DNA of 5,955 bases from CAUTVF01 sp963541805 (GTDB lineage: Bacteria > Pseudomonadota > Alphaproteobacteria > Rs-D84 > CASDRH01), in contig CAUTVF010000057.1 of assembly GCA_963541805.1 (NCBI GenBank), forward strand, positions 1-5,955. Direction: 5' to 3'. Under the pieces are notes generated by a model, which was not told the origin of the DNA, did not search any database, and saw nothing but the letters and a program-made list of their open reading frames with translations. Within the stretch, counting starts at the first letter, position 1; each line of letters opens with the position of its first letter. The translations under genes were made by a program, and so were the position numbers. Positions 1-5,841 of this stretch are shown here, one piece after another.

Positions 1-1
1 A

Positions 2-283
2 AATAAACAATTGGGTCGTGTTGATACTTCAATTTTAGATGTTGGAGATTCTTATAAGCTGGATAATCTAAAGATTACGGTATATGCTTGTTATACAAAT
101 AAAGAGTACGATACGCCAGAAAATACCATGTTTTTAACTGTGAAGTATATTGACAATCAAATTGATATGCCAGATCAAGACGGGGCTACTATATTTTCTG
201 GTTGGATGTTTTCATCTTCTCCTTCATTATCTGCGATGGAGCATCCGATTTATGATATATGGTTGTTGTCTTGTGAGAAGTAG
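2..283 (+). CDS. DUF2155 domain protein, 3' part (5' end outside window)
   Basis: The frame is open from the first bases of the window (Asn-Lys-Gln-Leu-Gly-Arg...) to TAG at 281-283, giving 93 visible residues. The TTG at 11 is therefore probably an internal Leu codon and not a start. The pattern matches the DUF2155 family of small, probably periplasmic alphaproteobacterial proteins: a 'VGDSYKLDNLKITVYACYT' stretch, then 'FSGWMFSSSPSLSAMEHPIYDIW' split by family-typical glycines and ending in 'LLSCEK'. The two Cys (in ACYT and LSCEK) sit where a disulfide is plausible, which is inference. The missing N-terminus should hold a signal peptide. The function of the family is not known to me. In other alphaproteobacteria this gene often lies near aat and accBC. 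Here it is followed after 22 bases by the DUF2062 gene, so the two are probably cotranscribed. Family call is fairly secure. Confidence 0.85.
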   Translation, partial: NKQLGRVDTSILDVGDSYKLDNLKITVYACYTNKEYDTPENTMFLTVKYIDNQIDMPDQDGATIFSGWMFSSSPSLSAMEHPIYDIWLLSCEK

Positions 284-305
284 TTATTAACTAGAGATTA
301 AAGCA

Positions 306-896
306 ATGTTTAAACGTAGAACAAAAGCAACATTTTTGGAAAGAACAAAAGTTTTTTTAAGGACATTTTATTCAGTTCGTCTTTATATGAGATACGTGTT
401 GTTTAAATTATCCAGATCTGGTGATTCAGATCATCGTATATCTTGTGGTTTGGCAAGTGGTATTGCAATTTCGGTTACTCCCTTTGTCGGGTTGCATTTT
501 ACATTATCAATGATAATTGCGTTTCTTTTACGTGGTTCTCCTGTTGCAGCTGCTATTGGAACTGCTTTTGGAAATCCAATTACTTTTCCATTTATATGGA
601 TGACTATTTATAAAACAGGACTTTTATTTATGCCGAGTTTTAAAATGGTAAGTTCTACATTGAATTTGTGGGAGTTTTTTGCATCAGTAAAGGATACTAT
701 TCTTGCATTAGATGTAGACAAATTTTTTGATAAAATATATCCAATATTTTTCCCTATGTTAATTGGTTCAATTCCGTATTATATAATTACATTCTTGTTA
801 TCTTATTTTTTCATACGTGGATTGTTGAAAGAGTATCGAATTACAAGACAGGCTATAATGGCAAGAAAGTGTAATTGCAGTATAATGAAGAAATAG
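306..896 (+). CDS. DUF2062 family inner-membrane protein
   Basis: This 196-residue protein has a basic N-terminus (about residues 1-35, many Lys/Arg) and then the DUF2062 core. Family hallmarks are visible: a Gly/Pro-rich segment at residues 48-64 (ASGIAISVTPFVGLH), a hydrophobic stretch at 62-76, and the motif GNPITFPFIW at 89-98. Another membrane segment follows at roughly 145-170, then a short basic tail with two Cys near the end. Two to four membrane segments are likely. The biochemical role of DUF2062 is not established; it is known mainly as a conserved membrane domain. In many alphaproteobacteria it sits next to acpS, lepB and rnc, which fits the lepB-rnc pair immediately downstream, although acpS is missing here. 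The ATG at 306 is preceded by a weak AGAG at 293-296. The gene lies 22 bases after the DUF2155 stop and 19 bases before the lepB ATG, which indicates one operon. Confidence 0.88.
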   Translation: MFKRRTKATFLERTKVFLRTFYSVRLYMRYVLFKLSRSGDSDHRISCGLASGIAISVTPFVGLHFTLSMIIAFLLRGSPVAAAIGTAFGNPITFPFIWMTIYKTGLLFMPSFKMVSSTLNLWEFFASVKDTILALDVDKFFDKIYPIFFPMLIGSIPYYIITFLLSYFFIRGLLKEYRITRQAIMARKCNCSIMKK

Positions 897-915
897 TTTT
901 TATTGAAGGTTGCAT

Positions 916-1845
916 ATGGTTAAATTTAACTTTTTAAAATTTAAGAATAATAAGATTGTTCAAGAATGGTTTCATGCATTTTTATATGCTTTATTGTTTG
1001 CCATTACAATTCGTTCATTTTTATATGAACCTTTTCATATTCCATCTGGTTCTATGAAACCCGGATTATTAGTTGGAGATTATTTATTTGTTGAAAAATT
1101 TTCATATGGATATTCCAGATATTCTTTTCCTTTATCTGTTAACATAGTACCCAATAGAATTTTATCATCAAAATTGAAACGAGGTGATGTTGCAGTTTTT
1201 AGAAAGCCAAAAGGTTCACAAAAAATGGATTTTATTAAAAGGACAATAGGTCTTCCCGGTGATAAGATTCAAATGAAGGCAGGGAGGTTATATATAAATG
1301 GTAAGATTGTTAAGAAGAAATTTATATCAGATTATTATATAATAAATCTGCCGAAAGAAATTCGCAATCAGGATAATGTTTCCTTAGCTGGGTATGGTTT
1401 TAATAATATGTTTGTTAAAAACAATAAACAATTATTTATTGGGGACAGGGAAATAGATAGAGATAAATTTGATATCAATTATTTAAATAATTTGAATTGT
1501 TATATGTTCAGATGTGTGCATAAATTGAAAAAATATCTCGAAACACTACCAAATGGCGTGTCGTACGAGGTTTTAGAGATAAGTGACATGGAAAGTTTAG
1601 ATGATACAATTGAATATGTTGTTCCTGAAAATCATTATTTTATGATGGGAGACAATCGCGATATGTCAGAAGATAGTCGGGTTATATCCGAAGTTGGTTT
1701 TGTGCCGTTTAAAAATTTTATTGGACAGGCAAAGTTGTTATTCTTTTCTGTTAATGGAGCTGTTTCAAATTTTCCTCTACCTGTTGAATTTTACAGATGG
1801 GGAAAAGTTATTCGTTTCGATAGAATACTAAAATTAATAAAATAG
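916..1845 (+). CDS. lepB: Signal peptidase I
   Basis: LepB is the inner-membrane serine protease that removes signal peptides from exported preproteins on the periplasmic side. I place the start at ATG 916 (309 residues) because GAAGG at 905-909 lies six bases upstream; the in-frame TTG at 910 would leave no spacing. One N-terminal membrane anchor spans about residues 18-37. The catalytic Ser is Ser46 in PSGSM, and the general-base Lys is Lys108 in FIKRTIGLPGD. The conserved late box GDNRDMSEDSR lies at about 245-255. All catalytic motifs are intact, so the enzyme should be active. The protein is longer than the roughly 250-residue form common in alphaproteobacteria, with extra sequence at about residues 145-205 between the Lys box and the GDNR box. 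That insert carries Cys195 and Cys200, a possible disulfide. rnc follows seven bases after the stop, the conserved lepB-rnc coupling. Confidence 0.96.
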   Translation: MVKFNFLKFKNNKIVQEWFHAFLYALLFAITIRSFLYEPFHIPSGSMKPGLLVGDYLFVEKFSYGYSRYSFPLSVNIVPNRILSSKLKRGDVAVFRKPKGSQKMDFIKRTIGLPGDKIQMKAGRLYINGKIVKKKFISDYYIINLPKEIRNQDNVSLAGYGFNNMFVKNNKQLFIGDREIDRDKFDINYLNNLNCYMFRCVHKLKKYLETLPNGVSYEVLEISDMESLDDTIEYVVPENHYFMMGDNRDMSEDSRVISEVGFVPFKNFIGQAKLLFFSVNGAVSNFPLPVEFYRWGKVIRFDRILKLIK

Positions 1846-1852
1846 TTATTGC

Positions 1853-2491
1853 ATGATATTAAATTATAAATTTAAAGATAACTACCTGTTTGATCAGGCA
1901 ATGACTCATTCTAGTTCTGTTAAAAATAAAATTTTTTCCAATGAAAGGTTAGAGTTTTTAGGTGATCGGGTTTTATCTCTTTGCCTATCAACCTATTTAT
2001 TTAATAAATATAAATCGGATAGTGAAGGGGATCTTGCAAAGCGTCACGCATTATTTGCCTGTGCCGATACACTGTACAAGATTGCAAAAAGTATACATTT
2101 ATATAAATTTATTAAAACAGCATTTGTTATAGATTTAGAATCTAAACATGACAAAAATGTTTTGGCAGATGCAGTTGAAGCATTAATCGGTGCAATATAT
2201 CTTGATTCAAATTTTGAAACTGTTTATAAATTTGTTATCAGCTTATATGATAATCTACTATTAGATCAAAAAATAGCACCTCAGGATTTTAAGACACAAT
2301 TGCAAGAATTTACTCAATCAAAATATCACCAAATTCCAATTTACGAAGTAATATCTATTACAGGGCCGGATCATGATCCTAAATTTGATGTCAAAGTATC
2401 TATACAATTGTTTATTTCTTATGGCTCTGGTACAAGTAAAAAGCTTGCTGAGCAAGATGCTGCTCATAACTTGCTAACACAGCTTACGTAG
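1853..2491 (+). CDS. rnc: Ribonuclease III
   Basis: RNase III is the double-strand-specific endoribonuclease that processes the 30S rRNA precursor and some mRNAs in the cytoplasm, working as a homodimer with Mg2+. The 212-residue protein has the nuclease domain first: the signature NERLEFLGDRVL at residues 30-41 contains Glu31, Glu34 and Asp38, and LADAVEALIGA at 104-114 supplies Asp106 and Glu109, so every catalytic carboxylate is present. A double-stranded RNA binding domain follows at about 145-211, ending in the typical GSGTSKKLAEQDAA helix. It is slightly shorter than the E. coli enzyme (226), mostly at the N-terminus. ATG 1853 is the only standard start, since an in-frame stop lies at 1838-1840. 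No clear Shine-Dalgarno sequence is seen, so translation may be coupled to lepB, whose stop lies seven bases upstream. era, the usual downstream partner, is absent. Confidence 0.96.
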   Translation: MILNYKFKDNYLFDQAMTHSSSVKNKIFSNERLEFLGDRVLSLCLSTYLFNKYKSDSEGDLAKRHALFACADTLYKIAKSIHLYKFIKTAFVIDLESKHDKNVLADAVEALIGAIYLDSNFETVYKFVISLYDNLLLDQKIAPQDFKTQLQEFTQSKYHQIPIYEVISITGPDHDPKFDVKVSIQLFISYGSGTSKKLAEQDAAHNLLTQLT

Positions 2492-2520
2492 ATTTTAAAT
2501 ATTCTATCAATCGTAAGTTG
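2480..2520 (+). other. Inverted repeat across the rnc stop codon
   Basis: Bases 2480-2488 (CAGCTTACG) can pair with 2512-2520 (CGTAAGTTG) over nine positions with one G-U pair. The interior can add TAGA (2489-2492) with TCTA (2503-2506). The rnc TAG at 2489-2491 sits inside the hairpin. It has no adjacent T run, so it is not by itself an intrinsic terminator. It could protect the 3' end of the mRNA or be a structured RNase III target, but both roles are inference. Confidence 0.4.
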
Positions 2521-2524
2521 TATC

Positions 2525-2545
2525 ATTGAATAAAATTCAATTTTT
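2525..2545 (+). terminator. AT-rich hairpin and T run ending the rnc operon
   Basis: Bases 2525-2531 (ATTGAAT) pair perfectly with 2535-2541 (ATTCAAT) around a three-base AAA loop, and T residues continue to 2545. The seven-pair stem is weak because only one pair is G-C, but its position 34 bases after the rnc stop suits a Rho-independent terminator for the plus-strand operon in an AT-rich genome. Confidence 0.5.
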
Positions 2546-2577
2546 GTAAGACCTAATTTTTGTATTTTTAAAAATGT

Positions 2578-2606
2578 TTTTATAAAAAATCCTCCAATTA
2601 GGAGGA
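2578..2606 (-). terminator. Intrinsic terminator of the pyrophosphatase gene
   Basis: On the minus strand TCCTCC (2606-2601) pairs with GGAGGA (2595-2590) around a five-base loop, followed at once by TTTTTT (2589-2584) and further A/T. This is a textbook Rho-independent terminator placed 24 bases after the ppaC stop. Because the T tract follows the stem only on the minus strand, it serves the minus-strand gene; in plus sense the stem is not followed by a T run. Confidence 0.8.
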
Positions 2607-2629
2607 CTTGTAACAATATATATCAAATC

Positions 2630-3556
2630 TTATTTAAAAAATTCTTCTAATGGTGGAATTATTTGTTTTTTTCTGGACATCACTTTATCTAACCAAATAC
2701 TTGATCCATTATCAGATTTTTTATCAAATGCTTTTTCTATATTTTGCAATTGATCAGATACAATTAATAAATCTGTACCTTCTTTCATTATATCTGTTAG
2801 CATCAGTATAATTGTATCGTAATTATTAGATGCTTTTAATTTTTTCATTTCATTAATTAATTGGTCGCGTTTTGTATCTAACATACTTAAATCTATAACC
2901 TCAACTTGCCCAATTGCAAAACTTTTTCCAGCAAATGTAAAATTCTTTAAATCACGACTTAATAAATCCAATGCACTAATATTTTCAACATCTGATTTCT
3001 TTCTTAAAATTTGCATTCCAAAATCTTGAATATCCGCAACCCCTGCAATTTTTGCAAGTCTTTTAACAGACAAACGATCAGCTTGTGTAGTTGTTGGTGA
3101 TTTAAACAAAACAGTATCTGAAATTATCGCAGATAACATGCCTCCTGCAATATCGGATGGAATTTCAATATTATAAAATTTATACATCTGTTCAATAATA
3201 GTACATGTACATCCAACCGGCCAAACCCACATTTCAACAGGGGCAGAAGTTGTAACGGCCCCTAATTTGTGATGATCAACAATTGCAACTATGTTGTTTG
3301 CCTTTGATAAATCAGATGGCAACTGTACAGTATCTGTTGTATCAACAAGTATAACATCCCTGTCTGCAAGTGAAGTTATTATCTGTGGCTCAGCTAAATT
3401 AAATTTGTTTAATATAAAATCAGTTTCTGGATTAACAGGTCCCTGCATTGCAGCGATACAATCAAAACCACGTTTATTCATCAATTCAGTGACTGCAATC
3501 GATGATATTACAGCATCAGCATCAGGCTTCATATGTCCTGTTACAATTATTGACAT
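2630..3556 (-). CDS. ppaC: Manganese-dependent inorganic pyrophosphatase (family II, DHH type)
   Basis: This enzyme hydrolyses pyrophosphate to two phosphates in the cytoplasm, pulling biosynthetic reactions forward. The 308-residue length matches the roughly 309 of the Bacillus subtilis enzyme, and the sequences resemble each other end to end. The N-terminal DHH domain has GHMKPDAD (His8, Asp12, Asp14), VDTTD (Asp72), VDHHK (Asp94, His95, His96) and AIISDTVLFKSPT (Asp147), giving the full metal ligand set. The C-terminal DHHA2 domain ends with SRKKQ (294-298), whose Arg and Lys bind phosphate in the family. There are no CBS domains, so it is the simple, non-nucleotide-regulated form. The second motif reads DTTD where I recall DHNE in Firmicutes enzymes. 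The ATG is preceded by an AGGGG Shine-Dalgarno sequence about seven bases away. The gene is monocistronic, divergent from the deacetylase gene, and has its own terminator. Alphaproteobacteria more usually carry family I pyrophosphatase, so acquisition by transfer is possible. Confidence 0.95.
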   Translation of the reverse strand: MSIIVTGHMKPDADAVISSIAVTELMNKRGFDCIAAMQGPVNPETDFILNKFNLAEPQIITSLADRDVILVDTTDTVQLPSDLSKANNIVAIVDHHKLGAVTTSAPVEMWVWPVGCTCTIIEQMYKFYNIEIPSDIAGGMLSAIISDTVLFKSPTTTQADRLSVKRLAKIAGVADIQDFGMQILRKKSDVENISALDLLSRDLKNFTFAGKSFAIGQVEVIDLSMLDTKRDQLINEMKKLKASNNYDTIILMLTDIMKEGTDLLIVSDQLQNIEKAFDKKSDNGSSIWLDKVMSRKKQIIPPLEEFFK

Positions 3557-3659
3557 TAATGTCCCCTTTCATAAATAAAATCAATTTACTTTTCACAGAA
3601 TACACAATATCCTGCGCCCTGAGATGATAGTAGCAAATAAATAAAAATCAATCGATATT
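3557..3659. promoter_or_regulatory. Divergent intergenic region between ppaC and the deacetylase gene
   Basis: Both flanking genes start here and point away from each other, so the region must carry their promoters unless transcription enters from elsewhere. For ppaC the best minus-strand candidate is TTGATT (3651-3646), a 16-base gap, then TATCAT (3629-3624); the match to the sigma-70 consensus is moderate. Its ribosome site is AGGGG near 3563-3567. For the plus-strand gene I see no convincing -35/-10 pair and no Shine-Dalgarno sequence before ATG 3660. A small GC-richer patch lies at 3611-3620. No strong operator-like repeat is visible. Confidence 0.35.
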
Positions 3660-4730
3660 ATGAATAAAAAAAGTATAACTGATATTTATTTTTCATATGG
3701 CATATCCAAAAGGTCATTTGTATTAATTTTTATATTGTTGTTTGTAATTGGTTTTATTTTTGGAAACTTTATTAATATACACAAACATGAAGTTTATAAT
3801 AAATATTCAATAAGTAAGATTATAGAACAAAAGAACCTAATAGATGGAGAAATTGAGGATTTAGATATTATTAATAATCCTGTAATAGAAAATAAATTAA
3901 ATGAAACTCGGCATGAGCAAATACCTGATAATCGTTTACATGAAACGAGTATAGCAAAAGTAAAGAATAGAAATGTATTGTTTCAAAAGAAAAAGGTTAA
4001 TAGAAATCTTCCAAAATGGCAGGTAAATGCATTAAATTTTAAGGTAAAAAATAATATCCCGATGATTGCAATAATAATTGATGATATGGGATTAGATATT
4101 ATAAGGAGTAATAAAGTATTGGAAATTAATGCTCCACTTACCACATCGTATATGACGTATGCAGTTAATTTACAAAATCAAATTAATAGTGCCAAAAGTA
4201 AAGGTAAAGAAATTATGTTGCACGTGCCAATGGAGGCAAAAAGTGAAGCATATGATGAGGGTCCTGATGTTTTAAAAACATCTTATGATTCTGCGCAACT
4301 TCAGAAAATTATTAAACAGCAAATAAGTAAATCAGATGCGATAGTTGGAATTAATAATCATATGGGTAGTAAGTTTACAGAACATTTTGCATCAATGAGC
4401 ACTATTTTACAAATTGTAAAAGATGCTGGGTTAATATTTGTTGATTCAAAAACATCACAAAAAAGTGTTGGGGAAAAAGTTGCAAAAATAATTGAAATGC
4501 CACATTTAACACGTGATATATTTTTGGATCATTATCCAGAGGAAAAAGAAATAGAGCAACAATTAAAAATGTTGGAGTCATTTGCAAAGCGAAAAGGATA
4601 TGCAATTGCAATTGGACATCCGCGTGATAATACGATAAATGTTTTAAAAAAATGGATACCAGATGTACAAAATCGTGGATTCCAAATTGTTCCAATAACA
4701 ACCATAATTAAACATATAAACAACTTATAA
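3660..4730 (+). CDS. Divergent polysaccharide deacetylase family protein (COG2861/DUF610)
   Basis: This 356-residue protein has a short cytoplasmic N-terminus, one membrane anchor at about residues 19-38, a hydrophilic Lys/Asn/Glu-rich linker at 41-130, and a C-terminal divergent polysaccharide deacetylase domain from about 133. Diagnostic motifs are AIIIDDMG (137-144, paired Asp141/142), LHVPME (187-192), GINNHMGSKFT (230-240), FVDSKT (260-265), RDIFLD (285-290) and AIGHPRDNT (317-325). This is the NodB-like fold with acidic and His metal ligands. The substrate is not established; the domain should face the periplasm and act on an envelope glycan, which is inference. In many proteobacteria the family lies beside murein hydrolase activator (envC) and ctpA genes, but here it stands alone. 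ATG 3660 is chosen because an in-frame stop lies at 3642-3644. No ribosome site is evident. Its 3' end overlaps the open extension of the opposing helical gene by 23 bases. Confidence 0.9.
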   Translation: MNKKSITDIYFSYGISKRSFVLIFILLFVIGFIFGNFINIHKHEVYNKYSISKIIEQKNLIDGEIEDLDIINNPVIENKLNETRHEQIPDNRLHETSIAKVKNRNVLFQKKKVNRNLPKWQVNALNFKVKNNIPMIAIIIDDMGLDIIRSNKVLEINAPLTTSYMTYAVNLQNQINSAKSKGKEIMLHVPMEAKSEAYDEGPDVLKTSYDSAQLQKIIKQQISKSDAIVGINNHMGSKFTEHFASMSTILQIVKDAGLIFVDSKTSQKSVGEKVAKIIEMPHLTRDIFLDHYPEEKEIEQQLKMLESFAKRKGYAIAIGHPRDNTINVLKKWIPDVQNRGFQIVPITTIIKHINNL

Positions 4731-4989
4731 AATTTTTAATAATAAAAGAATCATCAATATCTTGTTGAGAAGATCTTTCTTTTGTTTTTTCTTCCCCTTT
4801 TTGTTGTGATGGATCATCCACAGCTTTTAATATTTTTTCTCTTATTTTTTTATATGTAATACTGAGATCTTGATTTTTTAAATTTTCTATATTATCTCTT
4901 AGCTCTATTTTTAAATCTAGATTGCTATGAATAATATCTTCTTCTAGTTTGTCTAAATCTTTGAATATTTCTTGTAACCCTTTTACAGA
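4708..4989 (-). pseudogene. Open in-frame extension of the helical protein gene beyond an amber stop
   Basis: After the TAG at 4990-4992 the same minus-strand frame stays open for 93 codons, to TAA at 4708-4710. The translation starts SVKGLQEIFKDLDKLEED and is rich in Lys, Glu, Asp, Leu and Ile, like the protein before the stop, so it looks like coding sequence. No ATG or TTG occurs in it, and its only GTG is late (4819-4821), so it is not a credible separate gene. The simplest reading is that one gene of about 326 sense codons was cut by a nonsense change. Readthrough or a sequencing error would look the same. It fills the otherwise empty gap between the deacetylase and helical genes. No intrinsic terminator is evident for either gene. 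Confidence 0.6.
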
Positions 4990-5691
4990 CTACTCATTAC
5001 ATTTAGAAAATATATTCTGCTTTTCCTGGTCATTTAAATTACTATTTTTTTGAATTGGTAACTTACATGCCTTACTGTATCCTTTTATTTGTTTATTGTA
5101 ATACTCTTTTTCTATTTTTAATTTATCTTTAACATATTGTTGCAATTTTTTATTTTCTTCATTTTGTTTATCGGTTATTTCTTTTACCAAATTTTCTACA
5201 AGTCTATCTTCAATCTCTTTTTCAGTTTCAGAGACTTTTGCTGAAATTTCATTATTTTTAGTATTAAGAAAATTATCAAAGCTAGTCTGTGCACTATCAA
5301 CTTCTTCTTTTATTATTTTTTCTATTTCAGCCTCTCTTTTATCTGCTTCTATACCTAAAATACGATTTTTATACTTTTGTAAGTCTCTTTTTGGAAAATA
5401 GGATTTTAATCCATCTGAAAATTCTTTCTTCAATTCTTCTATCTTCTTTTTTCCTAATTCAGTTTCATCTATACCCCTTACTTTAAATTTTTCTTGTAAT
5501 TTTTCTTCATAACTACTTTTTGTTGATGAAGATATACCTTCTACCTGTGAGCCTATTCTATCCCACATAGCAGATATTAAACTATCTATATTCTCTGATT
5601 CTTCTGAATGTAATGGCTTCTCGTAATAGATAAATGTTAGAATAAACGTTAATACACATACAAATATCGATAAGTATCTCTTTAATAACAT
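4990..5691 (-). CDS. Secreted or membrane-anchored helical (coiled-coil-like) protein, unknown function
   Basis: I do not recognise this family. I choose ATG 5691 (233 residues) because GGAG at 5703-5700 lies eight bases upstream; the in-frame TTG at 5704-5706 would have the ribosome site inside the gene. The N-terminus has Lys4-Arg5, then a hydrophobic run at about 9-23 and a polar turn, like a signal peptide or a single membrane anchor. A possible cleavage site follows LHS near residue 29. The rest is strongly hydrophilic and charged, rich in Lys and Glu, with long helix and probable coiled coil at about 115-200. Cys209 and Cys231 lie near the end and could pair in the periplasm. It ends at TAG 4990-4992, beyond which the frame stays open. 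Base composition resembles the neighbours. It may interact with the envelope or a host, but nothing in the sequence decides this. Confidence 0.75.
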   Translation of the reverse strand: MLLKRYLSIFVCVLTFILTFIYYEKPLHSEESENIDSLISAMWDRIGSQVEGISSSTKSSYEEKLQEKFKVRGIDETELGKKKIEELKKEFSDGLKSYFPKRDLQKYKNRILGIEADKREAEIEKIIKEEVDSAQTSFDNFLNTKNNEISAKVSETEKEIEDRLVENLVKEITDKQNEENKKLQQYVKDKLKIEKEYYNKQIKGYSKACKLPIQKNSNLNDQEKQNIFSKCNE

Positions 5692-5722
5692 AGCATTCTT
5701 CTCCAAGCTAAACTAAACGTAC

Positions 5723-5747
5723 CTGTTAATACAAAATCGATTAACAG
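5723..5747. promoter_or_regulatory. Perfect 8-base inverted repeat upstream of the helical protein gene
   Basis: CTGTTAAT at 5723-5730 is the exact reverse complement of ATTAACAG at 5740-5747, with a nine-base spacer. It lies 32 to 56 bases before the ATG of the minus-strand gene, where a promoter or 5' leader should be. On the minus strand TTGATC (5752-5747) and TATTAA (5731-5726) resemble weak -35 and -10 elements, but the 15-base gap is short. A dyad with this spacing suits a dimeric repressor operator, or a small leader hairpin if it is transcribed. Confidence 0.45.
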
Positions 5748-5749
5748 AT

Positions 5750-5768
5750 CAAAAAACCATAAATGGTC
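5750..5768 (-). terminator. Weak hairpin with T run (possible terminator)
   Basis: On the minus strand GACCA (5768-5764) can pair with TGGTT (5759-5755), the last pair being G-U, around a TTTA loop, and the T run continues to 5751. The stem is very short. It could end transcription entering from the transposon remnant before it reaches the helical gene. Low confidence. Confidence 0.25.
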
Positions 5769-5802
5769 GGAGAGTTAGAACATCATAATTACAAAAATGA
5801 CT

Positions 5803-5841
5803 CCATAGCTTTTAGATATATATCTTGTTTTATAACTATGG
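5803..5841. repeat. Palindromic segment beside the transposon end
   Basis: CCATAG (5803-5808) and CTATGG (5836-5841) form a six-base inverted repeat enclosing the perfect 12-base palindrome AGATATATATCT (5814-5825). The outer right arm overlaps the last codons and stop of the putative TnpB tail. It may be part of the element's right-end structure or a transcription-terminating hairpin: read on the minus strand it is followed after four bases by ATTTTT. Confidence 0.45.

Noticed and set aside
11..13. TTG at 11 as the start of the DUF2155 gene
   Set aside because: The frame is already open from base 2 and the family needs a longer N-terminus with a signal peptide, so the gene is simply cut by the window.
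910..915. TTG at 910 as the lepB start
   Set aside because: It directly abuts the GAAGG ribosome site, leaving no spacing; ATG 916 has a proper six-base gap.
3291..3578. 95-codon open frame on the plus strand opposite ppaC
   Set aside because: It is antisense to a strongly conserved enzyme and has no recognisable motif; it is a shadow of the real frame.
4402..4723. Minus-strand open frames opposite the deacetylase 3' half
   Set aside because: They lie antisense to conserved deacetylase motifs and have no independent support.
4990..4992. Amber codon reassigned to an amino acid throughout the genome
   Set aside because: The DUF2155, DUF2062, lepB and rnc genes all end in TAG at positions that fit their families' normal C-termini.
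5289..5486. 65-codon plus-strand frame opposite the helical gene
   Set aside because: Its Leu/Phe-rich product is what the reverse of a Lys/Glu-rich coding strand gives.
5692..5706. TTG at 5704-5706 as the start of the helical protein
   Set aside because: The GGAG ribosome site overlaps this region and is correctly spaced only for ATG 5691.
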